Shown here: positions 54,534 to 63,048 of the stretch, piece after piece
Layout of the letters: each line of letters starts with the position of its first letter
Numbering within the stretch: the stretch's first letter is position 1
From: Henriciella sp.
GTDB taxonomy: Bacteria; Pseudomonadota; Alphaproteobacteria; Caulobacterales; Hyphomonadaceae
Length of the DNA stretch: 64,000 bases
Direction: 5' to 3'
NCBI GenBank assembly: GCA_017642885.1
Contig: JAEPOM010000001.1
Location: 186,001 to 250,000 of the forward strand
The notes under the pieces: generated by a model
What the model saw: only the letters and a program-made list of their open reading frames with translations
What the model was told of the DNA's origin: nothing
Databases searched by the model: none
Translations under genes and position numbers: made by a program

Positions 54534-55286
54534 TTAACCCACGAACGCCGCCAGTTCCTCACACGTCGCGACCAGGCGCTCAATGTCTTGGTCGCGGGAG
54601 AGGCGGTGGTCGCCATCCTTGATCAGGGAGAAGACCAGGTCCTCGCTCTTCAGCGCTTCAACCAAGCGGAACGCGTGCTGCCATGGCACGTCCGGGTCCT
54701 GCATGCCCTGGAGGATGCGGATCGGACAGGTCAGATCAATCGGCGCATCCAGGAGCGCCCATAGTTTGCCGTCCTCAATCAGGTCGCGGGTGATTGGATA
54801 CGGGTCGCCATAGTCGGACGGGCGCAGCGTGCGGCCCTGGTCCATGATCTCGGCTTGTTGCTCGGCGCTGAACTCGGGCCACATCAGTTTCTGTGTGAAG
54901 TCCGGGGCGGGCGCGATCAGGACCATAGCCGCCACCCGGTTCTTCAAGGCGAGGGCGGACAGAAGAGCCATCCAGCCACCCATGCTGGAGCCGACCAGAA
55001 CGAGCGCGCCAGAGGTCAGGCCCTCAATCGCGGCGAGCGCATCCTCGCGCCAAGCTGAGATCGTCCCGTCTTCGAACGCTCCGCCAGAGACGCCATGGCC
55101 TGAATAGTCAAACGCCAGGAAGCCATGCCCCGCCTGTTGCGCCCAGGTCTCCAGCACGGTGACTTTCGTGCCCGTCATGTCGGACTTGAAACCGGACAGC
55201 CACACAAAGGTCAGCCCGGTCGACGGGGCGGAATACCGGTACGCCAGGCGGCGCCTTTGCGGTGAAACAAAATCCTTATGCTCCAT
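54534..55286 (-). CDS. Alpha/beta hydrolase (ABHD10-like)
   Basis: A 250-residue soluble hydrolase. The nucleophile elbow is G-S-S-M-G-G near residue 97, the acid is in Q-D-P-D-V-P near residue 198 and the catalytic His is in G-D-H-R-L-S near residue 227. The short lid and W-L-S-G-F-K-S-D-M-T-G-T-K motif fit the ABHD10/palmitoyl thioesterase-like branch. The start is ATG 55286 with AAGGAG seven bases upstream. It is divergent from the glycosyltransferase gene. Confidence 0.85.
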   Translation of the reverse strand: MEHKDFVSPQRRRLAYRYSAPSTGLTFVWLSGFKSDMTGTKVTVLETWAQQAGHGFLAFDYSGHGVSGGAFEDGTISAWREDALAAIEGLTSGALVLVGSSMGGWMALLSALALKNRVAAMVLIAPAPDFTQKLMWPEFSAEQQAEIMDQGRTLRPSDYGDPYPITRDLIEDGKLWALLDAPIDLTCPIRILQGMQDPDVPWQHAFRLVEALKSEDLVFSLIKDGDHRLSRDQDIERLVATCEELAAFVG

Positions 55287-55391
55287 GCGCACGCTCCTTC
55301 TCGCCCGGCTTCGCCCCTTCTACTGCAACTGCTTGCGCAGACTGGCAACTTCTTCGTTTCAATGCGTGGCCAAATCAGTCACACTCTGCAT

Positions 55392-56582
55392 ATGAGCGAA
55401 TCTGCGTGGCCAGACCTGAGCGGACAGACTGTCCTGCAAGTCATCCCCGACCTGAGCGCAGGCGGGGCCGAGCGCACGACGGTCGAGATGGCAGAGGCAA
55501 TTACCCTCGCCGGTGGACGCGCGCTTGTCGTCAGCGCCGGTGGGCGGCTCGAAGCGGCATTGGCTGAAGTCGGCGGTGAGCTCATCCACATGAACGCGGC
55601 GAGCAAGAACCCCTTCACCATTCGGAAAAACACCCGCCTGATTGAAACGATCGTTGCGGAAGAGAAAGTCAGCCTGATCCATGCGCGGTCGCGGGCTCCG
55701 GCCTGGAGCGCCTATGTCGCGGCCCGGCGCACCGAAACGCCATTCGTCACCACCTATCACGGCGCTTATAGCGGCAAGACAGGGCTCAAGCGGCGATACA
55801 ATTCCGTGATGGCGCGCGGCGACCTCGTGATTGCGAACTCCGAGTGGACCGCCGCACATGTCATGGAAACACATCAAACGCCCCCGGAGCGGATCATTAC
55901 CATTCCGCGCGGCGTCGACTTTTCCGCCTTCGACCCGGAACAGGTGAGTGACGAGCGCGTCCAGACGATCAAACTCGACTGGCAGATCAAGGCCGGTGAT
56001 GAGCGTCTGGTCTTCGTCCTGCCTGGGCGACTGACCAGCTGGAAAGGCCAGTCGCTGGCGATCGATGCGTTCGGCACTCTCGACGCGGCAGAACGCGAGC
56101 AGATTCATCTGGTGCTTGCCGGGGATGATCAGGGTCGAAAGGGATATGTGACGGAGCTGGAAGACAAGATCATCCACCATAAACTCGGCGGAACGGTTTC
56201 AATTGTTGGCCACACAGAAGATATGCCCGCGGCCTATATGGCGGCGGATGTCATTGTTGCGCCCTCCACCCGGCCAGAGGCGTTTGGCCGAGTCGCCGCC
56301 GAAGCGTCCGCCATGGCGAAACCGGTCATCGTCGCTGATCATGGCGGCCAGCGCGAAACCGTCATCGAGGGTGAGACCGGCACACGCGCCGAACCCGGCT
56401 CTGTCCCAGCGCTCACCGCTTGCATTCGCACGCTTGCCAACCTTCGCCCAGAGGCACGAGATGCCATGGGACGGTCCGGACAAGCCTATGTTCGAGAGCG
56501 TTTCAGCAAAAAGCAGCTTCAAACCGCAACGTTAAACGTGTATGCGCGTCTACTTCTAAAGCAGGCGTCAGTTGAAAATTAA
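55392..56582 (+). CDS. Glycosyltransferase family 4 protein
   Basis: A 396-residue GT-B glycosyltransferase. The N-terminal acceptor domain starts V-L-Q-V-I-P-D-L-S-A-G-G-A-E-R, and the C-terminal donor domain has S-T-R-P-E-A-F-G-R-V-A-A-E-A, the E-x7-E motif of family GT4. It probably adds a sugar to LPS or another envelope glycan. The start is ATG 55392; the longer frame from 55278 overlaps the divergent hydrolase start region. It lies upstream of infC, with no clear terminator between. Confidence 0.9.
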   Translation: MSESAWPDLSGQTVLQVIPDLSAGGAERTTVEMAEAITLAGGRALVVSAGGRLEAALAEVGGELIHMNAASKNPFTIRKNTRLIETIVAEEKVSLIHARSRAPAWSAYVAARRTETPFVTTYHGAYSGKTGLKRRYNSVMARGDLVIANSEWTAAHVMETHQTPPERIITIPRGVDFSAFDPEQVSDERVQTIKLDWQIKAGDERLVFVLPGRLTSWKGQSLAIDAFGTLDAAEREQIHLVLAGDDQGRKGYVTELEDKIIHHKLGGTVSIVGHTEDMPAAYMAADVIVAPSTRPEAFGRVAAEASAMAKPVIVADHGGQRETVIEGETGTRAEPGSVPALTACIRTLANLRPEARDAMGRSGQAYVRERFSKKQLQTATLNVYARLLLKQASVEN

Positions 56583-56636
56583 GCCGAACAGAGGCATATT
56601 AGCTACGCAATCGTTGGCAACCATAGGAGATTAGCC

Positions 56637-57179
56637 ATAGCACGCAGACCATACGGCCGCCCTGAGCGCGCCAAACCTACCGGCCCTCGCACCAATCGCG
56701 ATATTCGTGCCGAGCGCGTCCTTCTCATTGACGAGAACGGCGAGAAACAAGGTGAAATGCCCATAGAAGCTGCCTTGGACGCTGCCCGCGAAGCCGGTAT
56801 GGACCTCGTTGAGGTCTCTCCGAACCAAGACGTTCCGGCCTGTAAAATCGTCGACTATGGCAAGATGCGCTACGAAGCGCAGAAGAAAAAAGCTGCCGCC
56901 AAGAAGAAGCAGAAAACACAGGAATTGAAGGAAATTAAGTTCCGCCCGAACATCGACACCCACGATTATGAGGTGAAAGCCAAGAAAATTGCTCAATTCT
57001 TTGAGCAAGGCGACAAGGTCAAAATCACGCTGCGCTTCCGCGGCCGTGAAATGGCCCACCAACATCTCGGCATGGAAGTGTTGAATCGCGTCAAAGAGCA
57101 GTTCGACGAACAGATGAAAGTCGAACTCGAACCGAAGCTCGAAGGTCGCCAGATGACGATGGTGATGTCACCGCGCTAG
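56637..57179 (+). CDS. infC: Translation initiation factor IF-3, with AUA start codon
   Basis: A 180-residue IF-3 that binds the 30S subunit and checks start codons. The first in-frame ATG (56757) would give 140 residues and remove most of the N-terminal domain. Upstream, without a stop, the frame encodes A-R-R-P-Y-G-R-P, then [17 protein letters not shown], conserved IF-3 sequence. The frame contains no ATG, GTG or TTG back to the stop at 56580-56582. ATA 56637 lies six bases after a strong SD (AGGAGA, 56625-56630) and is followed by the conserved A-R-R-P. A rare start codon allows autoregulation, as AUU does in Escherichia coli infC. Confidence 0.93.
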   Translation: MARRPYGRPERAKPTGPRTNRDIRAERVLLIDENGEKQGEMPIEAALDAAREAGMDLVEVSPNQDVPACKIVDYGKMRYEAQKKKAAAKKKQKTQELKEIKFRPNIDTHDYEVKAKKIAQFFEQGDKVKITLRFRGREMAHQHLGMEVLNRVKEQFDEQMKVELEPKLEGRQMTMVMSPR

Positions 57180-57208
57180 CCCGCGTCCTTCAGTCTGAAG
57201 ACGAGAGC

Positions 57209-57237
57209 TTGATTTCCAATCCTATTTGCGCTTAAAC
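57209..57237 (+). promoter_or_regulatory. Candidate internal promoter ahead of rpmI
   Basis: TTGATT (57209-57214) and TTAAAC (57232-57237), 17 bases apart, in the 147-base gap between infC and rpmI. A short CTTCA/TGAAG hairpin precedes it. Confidence 0.35.
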
Positions 57238-57326
57238 CCGCGCTTCCGCAGCGGCCGGGCCGAAAACGGCATGCCTTGTCGCTCTTAATGACTAACTTGG
57301 AGCCTCGCGCTCAACAGGAGATCGAA

Positions 57327-57533
57327 ATGCCGAAGATGAAGACCAAGAAGGCCGCTGCAAAGCGGTTCAAGATCACGGCTTCCGGAAAACTGAAGCACGG
57401 TGTTGCTGGTAAGCGCCACCGCCTGATCAGCCACAACGGGAAATACATTCGCCAGAACCGCGGCACTGAAGTTGTTGCCAAGGCCGATACCCAGCGTGTC
57501 ATCAAGAAGTTTCTGCCGAACGGCCTGAAATAA
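57327..57533 (+). CDS. rpmI: 50S ribosomal protein L35
   Basis: A 68-residue basic protein with the L35 signature M-K-T-K-K-A-A-A-K-R-F-K and H-G-V-A-G-K-R-H-R-L. The start is ATG 57327, seven bases after CAGGAG; the longer frame from 57276 adds seventeen unrelated residues. It is the middle gene of infC-rpmI-rplT. Confidence 0.95.
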   Translation: MPKMKTKKAAAKRFKITASGKLKHGVAGKRHRLISHNGKYIRQNRGTEVVAKADTQRVIKKFLPNGLK

Positions 57534-57566
57534 GATCTGAACCGAATTTGAAGTAAGGAGCCTCCC

Positions 57567-57929
57567 ATGGCCCGTTCACGTAATAAGGTGCCAGCAAAGG
57601 CACGTCACAAGAAAATCCTGAAGGCCGCAAAAGGCTATCGCGGCGCGCGCTCGAAGCAGTTCCGCACCGCTACGGCAGCTGTCTGGAAAGCCGGTCAGTA
57701 CGCTTATGTTGGCCGCAAAGTTAAGAAGCGCAGCTTCCGCAGCCTGTGGATCCAGCGGATCAACGCTGCTGTTCGCGAGCATGACGAGAACATGACTTAT
57801 AGCCGTTTCATCGGCGGTCTGGGCAAAGCCGGGATCGAGATGGACCGCAAAGTCATGTCTGATCTCGCGATCAAAGAGCCCGCCGCTTTTGGTGCCTTGG
57901 TGGAGAAAGCCAAGGCCGCCCTGGCGTAA
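57567..57929 (+). CDS. rplT: 50S ribosomal protein L20
   Basis: A 120-residue 23S-rRNA-binding assembly protein. The basic N-terminus has [19 protein letters not shown], and the C-terminal domain has [10 protein letters not shown]. The SD is AAGGAG. In other bacteria L20 represses its own operon; a matching RNA site was not identified here. Confidence 0.97.
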   Translation: MARSRNKVPAKARHKKILKAAKGYRGARSKQFRTATAAVWKAGQYAYVGRKVKKRSFRSLWIQRINAAVREHDENMTYSRFIGGLGKAGIEMDRKVMSDLAIKEPAAFGALVEKAKAALA

Positions 57930-57962
57930 AGCCGGTTCACACCTTAGCTTTTCTCCGCTAAT

Positions 57963-58026
57963 CCGACCGCTTCAAGCGGGGTCGGAATGGCCCCGTTTGT
58001 CTCCCAAATGACCAACGGGGCTTTTT
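57963..58026 (+). terminator. Terminator/attenuator ending at the pheS start codon
   Basis: GCCCCGTT (57990-57997) pairs with AACGGGGC (58014-58021), followed by TTTTT that ends at the pheS ATG. Upstream, CCGACC (57963-57968) pairs with GGTCGG (57980-57985). CGGGG (57977-57981) could instead pair with CCCCG (57991-57995) and break the terminator. The only SD-like bases for pheS (GGGG) lie in the terminator 3' arm. Confidence 0.65.
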
Positions 58027-59100
58027 ATGTCCGATACATCAATCATCGAATCCGAAGCGCTCGCAGCGATCAATAGCGCGGCTGACCTGGCCGCGCTCGA
58101 CACTGTGCGCGTCGCCGAGCTGGGTAAGAAGGGCCGTGTTTCTGGCCTTATGAAGACCTTGGGCGGCATGTCGCCCGAAGAGCGGCAGGAGATGGGACCA
58201 AAGCTCAACGCTCTGAAAAACCGCGTGGCCGATGCCGTTGAAGCGCGCAAGTCCGTGCTTGAGGATGAAGCTCTCGAAGCGCAGCTCGCGACAGAAACGC
58301 TCGACATGACACTGCCGCCTAAGCCAGAATCGGCCGGCGCTCTGCACCCCGTCATGCAAGTGTTCGAGGAAGTTGCGGCGATTTTTGGCGATATGGGCTT
58401 CGCCGTCGCTGAAGGGCCGGACATCGAAGATGACTGGCACAACTTTACGGCGCTGAATTTCCCGGAAGGCCACCCGGCCCGCGAAACCCACGATACGTTC
58501 TTCATGGAAGCGCCGGAAGGCGGTGATCCGAAAGTGCTGCGCACGCACACCTCGCCCGTTCAAATCCGCACGATGACCAATGGCAAGCCGCCTATCCGGA
58601 TCATCGCGCCGGGCCGCGTCTATCGCAATGATTGGGATGCCACCCATACCCCGATGTTCCATCAAGTCGAAGGTCTGGTGATCGAGAAGGGTATCCATAT
58701 GGGCCATCTCAAAGGGTGCCTGATTGATTTCGTCAAAGCCTTCTTCGAAGTCGACGAAGTCGAAGCACGTTTTCGGCCTCACTTCTTCCCGTTCACTGAG
58801 CCGAGTGCCGAGATGGACGTGAAATATACTAAAAAGGGCGAGACGATTGAGATCGGCGCTGGTGATCGCTGGATGGAGATCCTGGGGTCGGGCATGGTGC
58901 ATCCGAATGTGCTCAAGAATTGCGGCATCGATCCAGACGAATACCAAGGCTTCGCCTTCGGCATGGGCATCGATCGTCTGGCCATGCTGAAATATGGAAT
59001 GCCGGACTTGCGGCCCTATTTCGAAGCAGACGCGTCCTGGACGCGCCATTACGGCTTCAAACCCTGGCTAACTCCCAGCGTGAGTGGTGGGCTAAGCTGA
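58027..59100 (+). CDS. pheS: Phenylalanyl-tRNA synthetase alpha subunit
   Basis: A 357-residue class II synthetase subunit. An N-terminal coiled coil (about 1-90) is followed by the catalytic core with the H-P-V-M-Q-V segment near residue 107, motif 2 (about 195-220, F-H-Q-V-E-G-L) and motif 3 with [13 protein letters not shown] near residue 311. It forms an alpha2-beta2 enzyme with PheT, whose gene is here separated by an intervening gene. Confidence 0.97.
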   Translation: MSDTSIIESEALAAINSAADLAALDTVRVAELGKKGRVSGLMKTLGGMSPEERQEMGPKLNALKNRVADAVEARKSVLEDEALEAQLATETLDMTLPPKPESAGALHPVMQVFEEVAAIFGDMGFAVAEGPDIEDDWHNFTALNFPEGHPARETHDTFFMEAPEGGDPKVLRTHTSPVQIRTMTNGKPPIRIIAPGRVYRNDWDATHTPMFHQVEGLVIEKGIHMGHLKGCLIDFVKAFFEVDEVEARFRPHFFPFTEPSAEMDVKYTKKGETIEIGAGDRWMEILGSGMVHPNVLKNCGIDPDEYQGFAFGMGIDRLAMLKYGMPDLRPYFEADASWTRHYGFKPWLTPSVSGGLS

Positions 59101-59717
59101 TGGGTGATGGCAACAAAGTCGAATTCCTCGTCGCGATCTGCGCTTTGATCACTTCGGCCATGGCTGTTTTCATGGCCTGGGATCAAGGCAGCGTCATGCG
59201 TGCACAACAACACGGCTCCGTCTATCCGGTTCTGCAAGTCGATGGTTTTGTCGATGAAAACACATCTCACACATCGATCGGTATCAATATTGGAAATAGC
59301 GGCGTCGGCCCGGCCCTCATCGAGTCCGTCGAATTCTTCGTGAACGACGAAAGAACCGAAAGCTTTGACGGGTATCTAGACTCCTTGCCGCGCGGCTTCG
59401 ATCTTTCCTATTCCGCCGTTTCAGGCCGCGCATTGGCGCCGGGGAACACCGTAACCGCGATCTCCATGCAGTGGCCGAACAACGCGTTTGATCGCAGCAC
59501 GATCTCGCGGATTCAATCAGATTCCGATACCTGGTCGCTCGAGATTTGTTACTGTTCGGTCTTCAAGCGTTGTTGGATGACAACCCAAATCGGGCAATCC
59601 CGCGCTGAGCCAGTCAAGTCCTGCAAGCGCCGCGACGGCGATATTTTCGAAACCCTGGGTGAGCCACGTTTTGCGCCGCAACCCGCCCCTGAGATCACAC
59701 GAGAGCCCAACCCATGA
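59100..59717 (+). CDS. Unknown membrane-anchored protein inserted between pheS and pheT
   Basis: A 205-residue protein with a single N-terminal membrane helix (about 8-27, ending before W-D-Q-G-S) and a polar, strand-rich C-terminal region that includes G-I-N-I-G-N-S-G-V-G-P-A near residue 60 and several cysteines near residues 150-180 (for example I-C-Y-C-S-V-F-K-R-C-W). Its ATG overlaps the pheS TGA by one base, and its stop overlaps the pheT ATG by four bases, so translation of all three is coupled. I recognise no family. Confidence 0.8.
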   Translation: MGDGNKVEFLVAICALITSAMAVFMAWDQGSVMRAQQHGSVYPVLQVDGFVDENTSHTSIGINIGNSGVGPALIESVEFFVNDERTESFDGYLDSLPRGFDLSYSAVSGRALAPGNTVTAISMQWPNNAFDRSTISRIQSDSDTWSLEICYCSVFKRCWMTTQIGQSRAEPVKSCKRRDGDIFETLGEPRFAPQPAPEITREPNP

Positions 59718-62107
59718 AATTTCCTCTCTCTTGGTTGAAAGACTATCTCGCCACAACAGCCTCACTGGACGATATTCTCGGCTATATGCTCAAGGCTGGC
59801 CTAGAGGTCGAAGCGGTTGAGAACCCGGCCGAAGACCTAAAACCGTTCACGATCTGCAAAGTCACCGACGCGCAGCCGCATCCTGACGCGGACAAGCTTC
59901 GCGTTTGCACCGTCGACACCGTAGATGGACAGAAGCAGATCGTCTGCGGCGCCCCGAATGCGCGCGCTGGCATGACAGCTATTTACGCCCCGCTCGGCGC
60001 CTACATTCCAGGGTTGGACTTCAGCCTCGACAAGAAGCCGCGGAAGATCCGCGGTGTCGAAAGCCACGGCATGATGTGCTCCACCAAGGAACTGAACGCT
60101 GGCGAGGACCATGACGGGATCGCCGATCTGGACGCGTCCATTCCGCTCGGCACACCTGCGGCGCAAGCGCTAGGCCTGGATGACCCGGTGATCGATTTCG
60201 AGGTCACGCCAAACCGTCCGGACTGGCTTGGCGTCAAAGGTATTGCACGCGATCTCGCAGCAGCAGGCGCAGGCGGCTTCATTGATGACCCGGCGCGCAA
60301 GGTCAGCGGATCCTATGATTGTCCCATAGAGATTGAACTCGATAATCCCGAAGCCTGCCCCGTCTTTGCCGGTGCACTGGTTCGCGGCGTCAAGAATGGA
60401 CCTTCGCCGGACTGGATGCAGGCGCGTTTGAAAGCGGTTGGCATCACGCCGAAATCGCTTCTGGTCGACGTCACCAATTACATCTCAATCGACCGGGCTC
60501 GCCCACTGCACGCTTACGACGCTTCCAAACTGACGGGCTCTATTCGGGCCCGCCTCGGCCGCAAAGGCGAGGAATGCGCAGCGCTCGATGGCAAGACTTA
60601 TCCAGTCGCGCCTGAAATGTGCGTCATCGCTGACGAAAGCGGCGTGATTGGACTTGGCGGCGTTATGGGCGGCGAGAGCACCGCTGTCTCTGATGAGACG
60701 ACAGACGTGTTTATCGAAAGCGCCTGGTTCGACCCGCTCCGTACGGCCAGAACCGGCCGGACGACCGGCATTATCTCAGACGCACGCTACCGATTTGAAC
60801 GCGGCGTTGACCCTCAGTCCTGCGTGGAAGGTGTGCAGCTCGCCTTGCGTCTGATTACAGAGTTCGGGGGCGGCACAGCGTCCAGAATCAAAGTTGCTGG
60901 CGAAGCCCCGCGCCGTGAGGCACCGATTGAATTCTTCAAGCGGGATGTTGCCCGCCTGACCGGCCTCGACGTCAAACCCGCCAACATGAAGAAGACGATC
61001 AAGGCGCTTGGTTTCGCGATCGAAGACACCGGCGAGACCTGGCTTCTGCAGGTGCCGAGTTGGCGCTTTGATATGGAGCAAAGCGCCGATATTGTTGAAG
61101 AAATTGCGCGTCTTGAAGGCTATGACGCGCTGCCAACTTTGTCGTTGCCTACCCCTGCGGGCGGTAAACGTGTCGTGACCACCCCTATTCAGGACCGGAT
61201 CCGGACATCGCGCCGGACCTTGGCATCGCGCGGGTTTCTCGAGACGGTCACATGGAGCTTTATGCCAAAAGCGCACGCGGCCTTGTTTGGCGGCGGTGAA
61301 GACGCGCTGACTGTGGCGAACCCTGTCGCCAGCGAACTTAACCAGATGCGTCCAAGCATTCTCGGCAATCTCGCATCCGCAGTGCAACGAGGGTCTGATC
61401 ATGGCGAACGCGGTCTTCGTCTGTTTGAAGCCGGACCGATCTATCTCGGGGACGGTCCGAAGGATCAGCGATCAGTGATTGCGGCGCTTGTACGCCCACA
61501 CAAGGCGCGGCACTGGAACGGCGCTGACGCTTACGACGTTTATGCTGCGAAAGCAGACCTGTTCGCCGTGCTCGAATCGCTTGGCCAACCCCCTGCCCGG
61601 TTCCAGGTCGGCGAACCGCGCCAACCCCATTGGCACCCGGGACAAGCAGCGAGCCTCAAGCTCGGACCAAAAGTCACGGTGGCGCACTTTGGTGCCCTGC
61701 ACCCACGCGTCTTGAAAGCTCTGGATGTTGAAGGTCCGCTCTTCGCGTTTGAGCTGAACCTGAACGCGCTCCCACAGATGAAAGCGAAAACGACGAAAAC
61801 CAAACCTGTTTTCGAAAAAGCAGATCTCACGCCGATCCGGAGAGACTTTGCATTCGTTGTGGGCGAAGACACAGCAGCCGGTGACATCATCAAAGCGGCA
61901 AGCGGCGCTGATAAAGCGCTGATCACAGCCGTCGACGTGTTCGATGTGTATCAGGGTCAGGGTATTGAGCCTGGACAAAAATCGATCGCGGTCGAGGTTA
62001 CCCTGCAACCGCGCGGTGAGAATCTGAAAGATCAGGACATTGAAGCGATCTCGCAGAAAATCATCGCCGCCGTCGCCAAATCCGCAGGCGGTGTGCTACG
62101 GGGATAG
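59714..62107 (+). CDS. pheT: Phenylalanyl-tRNA synthetase beta subunit
   Basis: A 797-residue subunit with an N-terminal tRNA-binding (EMAP-like) domain (about 40-150, C-K-V-T-D-A-Q-P-H-P-D-A-D-K-L), B3/B4 editing domains (about 200-400), a B5 domain, a catalytic-like core and a C-terminal ferredoxin-like anticodon domain (about 705-797, F-E-K-A-D-L-T-P-I-R-R-D-F-A-F). All parts of the long bacterial form are present. Confidence 0.97.
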   Translation: MKFPLSWLKDYLATTASLDDILGYMLKAGLEVEAVENPAEDLKPFTICKVTDAQPHPDADKLRVCTVDTVDGQKQIVCGAPNARAGMTAIYAPLGAYIPGLDFSLDKKPRKIRGVESHGMMCSTKELNAGEDHDGIADLDASIPLGTPAAQALGLDDPVIDFEVTPNRPDWLGVKGIARDLAAAGAGGFIDDPARKVSGSYDCPIEIELDNPEACPVFAGALVRGVKNGPSPDWMQARLKAVGITPKSLLVDVTNYISIDRARPLHAYDASKLTGSIRARLGRKGEECAALDGKTYPVAPEMCVIADESGVIGLGGVMGGESTAVSDETTDVFIESAWFDPLRTARTGRTTGIISDARYRFERGVDPQSCVEGVQLALRLITEFGGGTASRIKVAGEAPRREAPIEFFKRDVARLTGLDVKPANMKKTIKALGFAIEDTGETWLLQVPSWRFDMEQSADIVEEIARLEGYDALPTLSLPTPAGGKRVVTTPIQDRIRTSRRTLASRGFLETVTWSFMPKAHAALFGGGEDALTVANPVASELNQMRPSILGNLASAVQRGSDHGERGLRLFEAGPIYLGDGPKDQRSVIAALVRPHKARHWNGADAYDVYAAKADLFAVLESLGQPPARFQVGEPRQPHWHPGQAASLKLGPKVTVAHFGALHPRVLKALDVEGPLFAFELNLNALPQMKAKTTKTKPVFEKADLTPIRRDFAFVVGEDTAAGDIIKAASGADKALITAVDVFDVYQGQGIEPGQKSIAVEVTLQPRGENLKDQDIEAISQKIIAAVAKSAGGVLRG

Positions 62108-62131
62108 TCCGCTCAAGGGGGAAAGGTTGGA

Positions 62132-63028
62132 ATGACAACGCATCACGTCGTCACCCGGATCGGCCTGCGCCATAGGCTCTACGGCCAGCTTGAACCCGAT
62201 GCCACTGGCAAATCGGGCCTTTCAGCGCTGAACTTTCTGATTATCGGCTTGGTGCTGCTGAGCTTTTTGGCGCTGGCACTTGAGACAGAAGAAACGATCG
62301 GCCCGATATGGCGGGTCGCCATTGATTACGTGAACCTGGCGATCGTTTCGATTTTTGCGATTGAGTACCTCGCCCGCCTATGGGTGGCTGGAGAAGATCC
62401 GAAATATCGAGGGATCGGCGGTCGGCTAAAATACATGATGACTGGCTATGCCATCGCCGATTTGATCGCGTTCTTGCCCGAACTGCTCTGGATCCTGCTG
62501 ACGCCCGCCGGCGTTGGCGACGAGGTTTTGATCATTCTTCGGGCGCTGCGATTGGCAAGGCTGATCAAGCTGGCGCGGTTCGTCCCCGCCTTCGACGTGC
62601 TTGGCGCGACTGTGGAGCGCGCCGGGACGCAGCTTCTGACAACGCTCGCGATGGCTCTGGCGCTCGTCTATGTTTCCGCGGTCGCCCTCTACTTCCTTGA
62701 AGGGGTGGGCGCGAATGCCAGGGAAGAGTTCGCATCTATACCGCGGGCTCTTTGGTGGGCCATGGCGACGCTGACAACTGTTGGCTATGGCGATGTCTAT
62801 CCTGTTACGGCGCTGGGCAAGATGTTCGCGTCCGTCATCGCACTCGCCGGGATTGGCGTGGTTGCCCTGCCCGCGGGTGTCTTCGCAAGCGCGTTTTCAG
62901 ATGAGCTCCGTGAGCGTGAGATCCGCAAACTGAAAGAGCGCGTGGAAGAAGTTGAATCGGAAAACGATGAGCTGGAAGCCGAACTGGAAGAAGAGCTCGA
63001 ACAAGAAATTGAGAAGTTTCAAGACTAG
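62132..63028 (+). CDS. Voltage-gated-type potassium channel
   Basis: A 298-residue six-helix channel. The S4-like voltage-sensor segment is L136-R-A-L-R-L-A-R-L-I-K-L-A-R-F150, and the selectivity filter is T216-V-G-Y-G-D221 between two pore helices. The C-terminal tail (about 255-298) is an acidic coiled coil ending in runs of Glu, probably for tetramer assembly. The ATG follows pheT by 24 bases with GAAAGG as SD. Confidence 0.92.
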   Translation: MTTHHVVTRIGLRHRLYGQLEPDATGKSGLSALNFLIIGLVLLSFLALALETEETIGPIWRVAIDYVNLAIVSIFAIEYLARLWVAGEDPKYRGIGGRLKYMMTGYAIADLIAFLPELLWILLTPAGVGDEVLIILRALRLARLIKLARFVPAFDVLGATVERAGTQLLTTLAMALALVYVSAVALYFLEGVGANAREEFASIPRALWWAMATLTTVGYGDVYPVTALGKMFASVIALAGIGVVALPAGVFASAFSDELREREIRKLKERVEEVESENDELEAELEEELEQEIEKFQD

Positions 63029-63048
63029 GGTCTGAACGTCTCCAACGC

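Noticed and set aside
57987-58076. Short frame from ATG 57987 with Phe and Tyr codons as a pheS leader peptide
   Set aside because: It has no SD, starts inside the stem region and runs on into pheS in another frame, unlike a true leader peptide that stops before the terminator.
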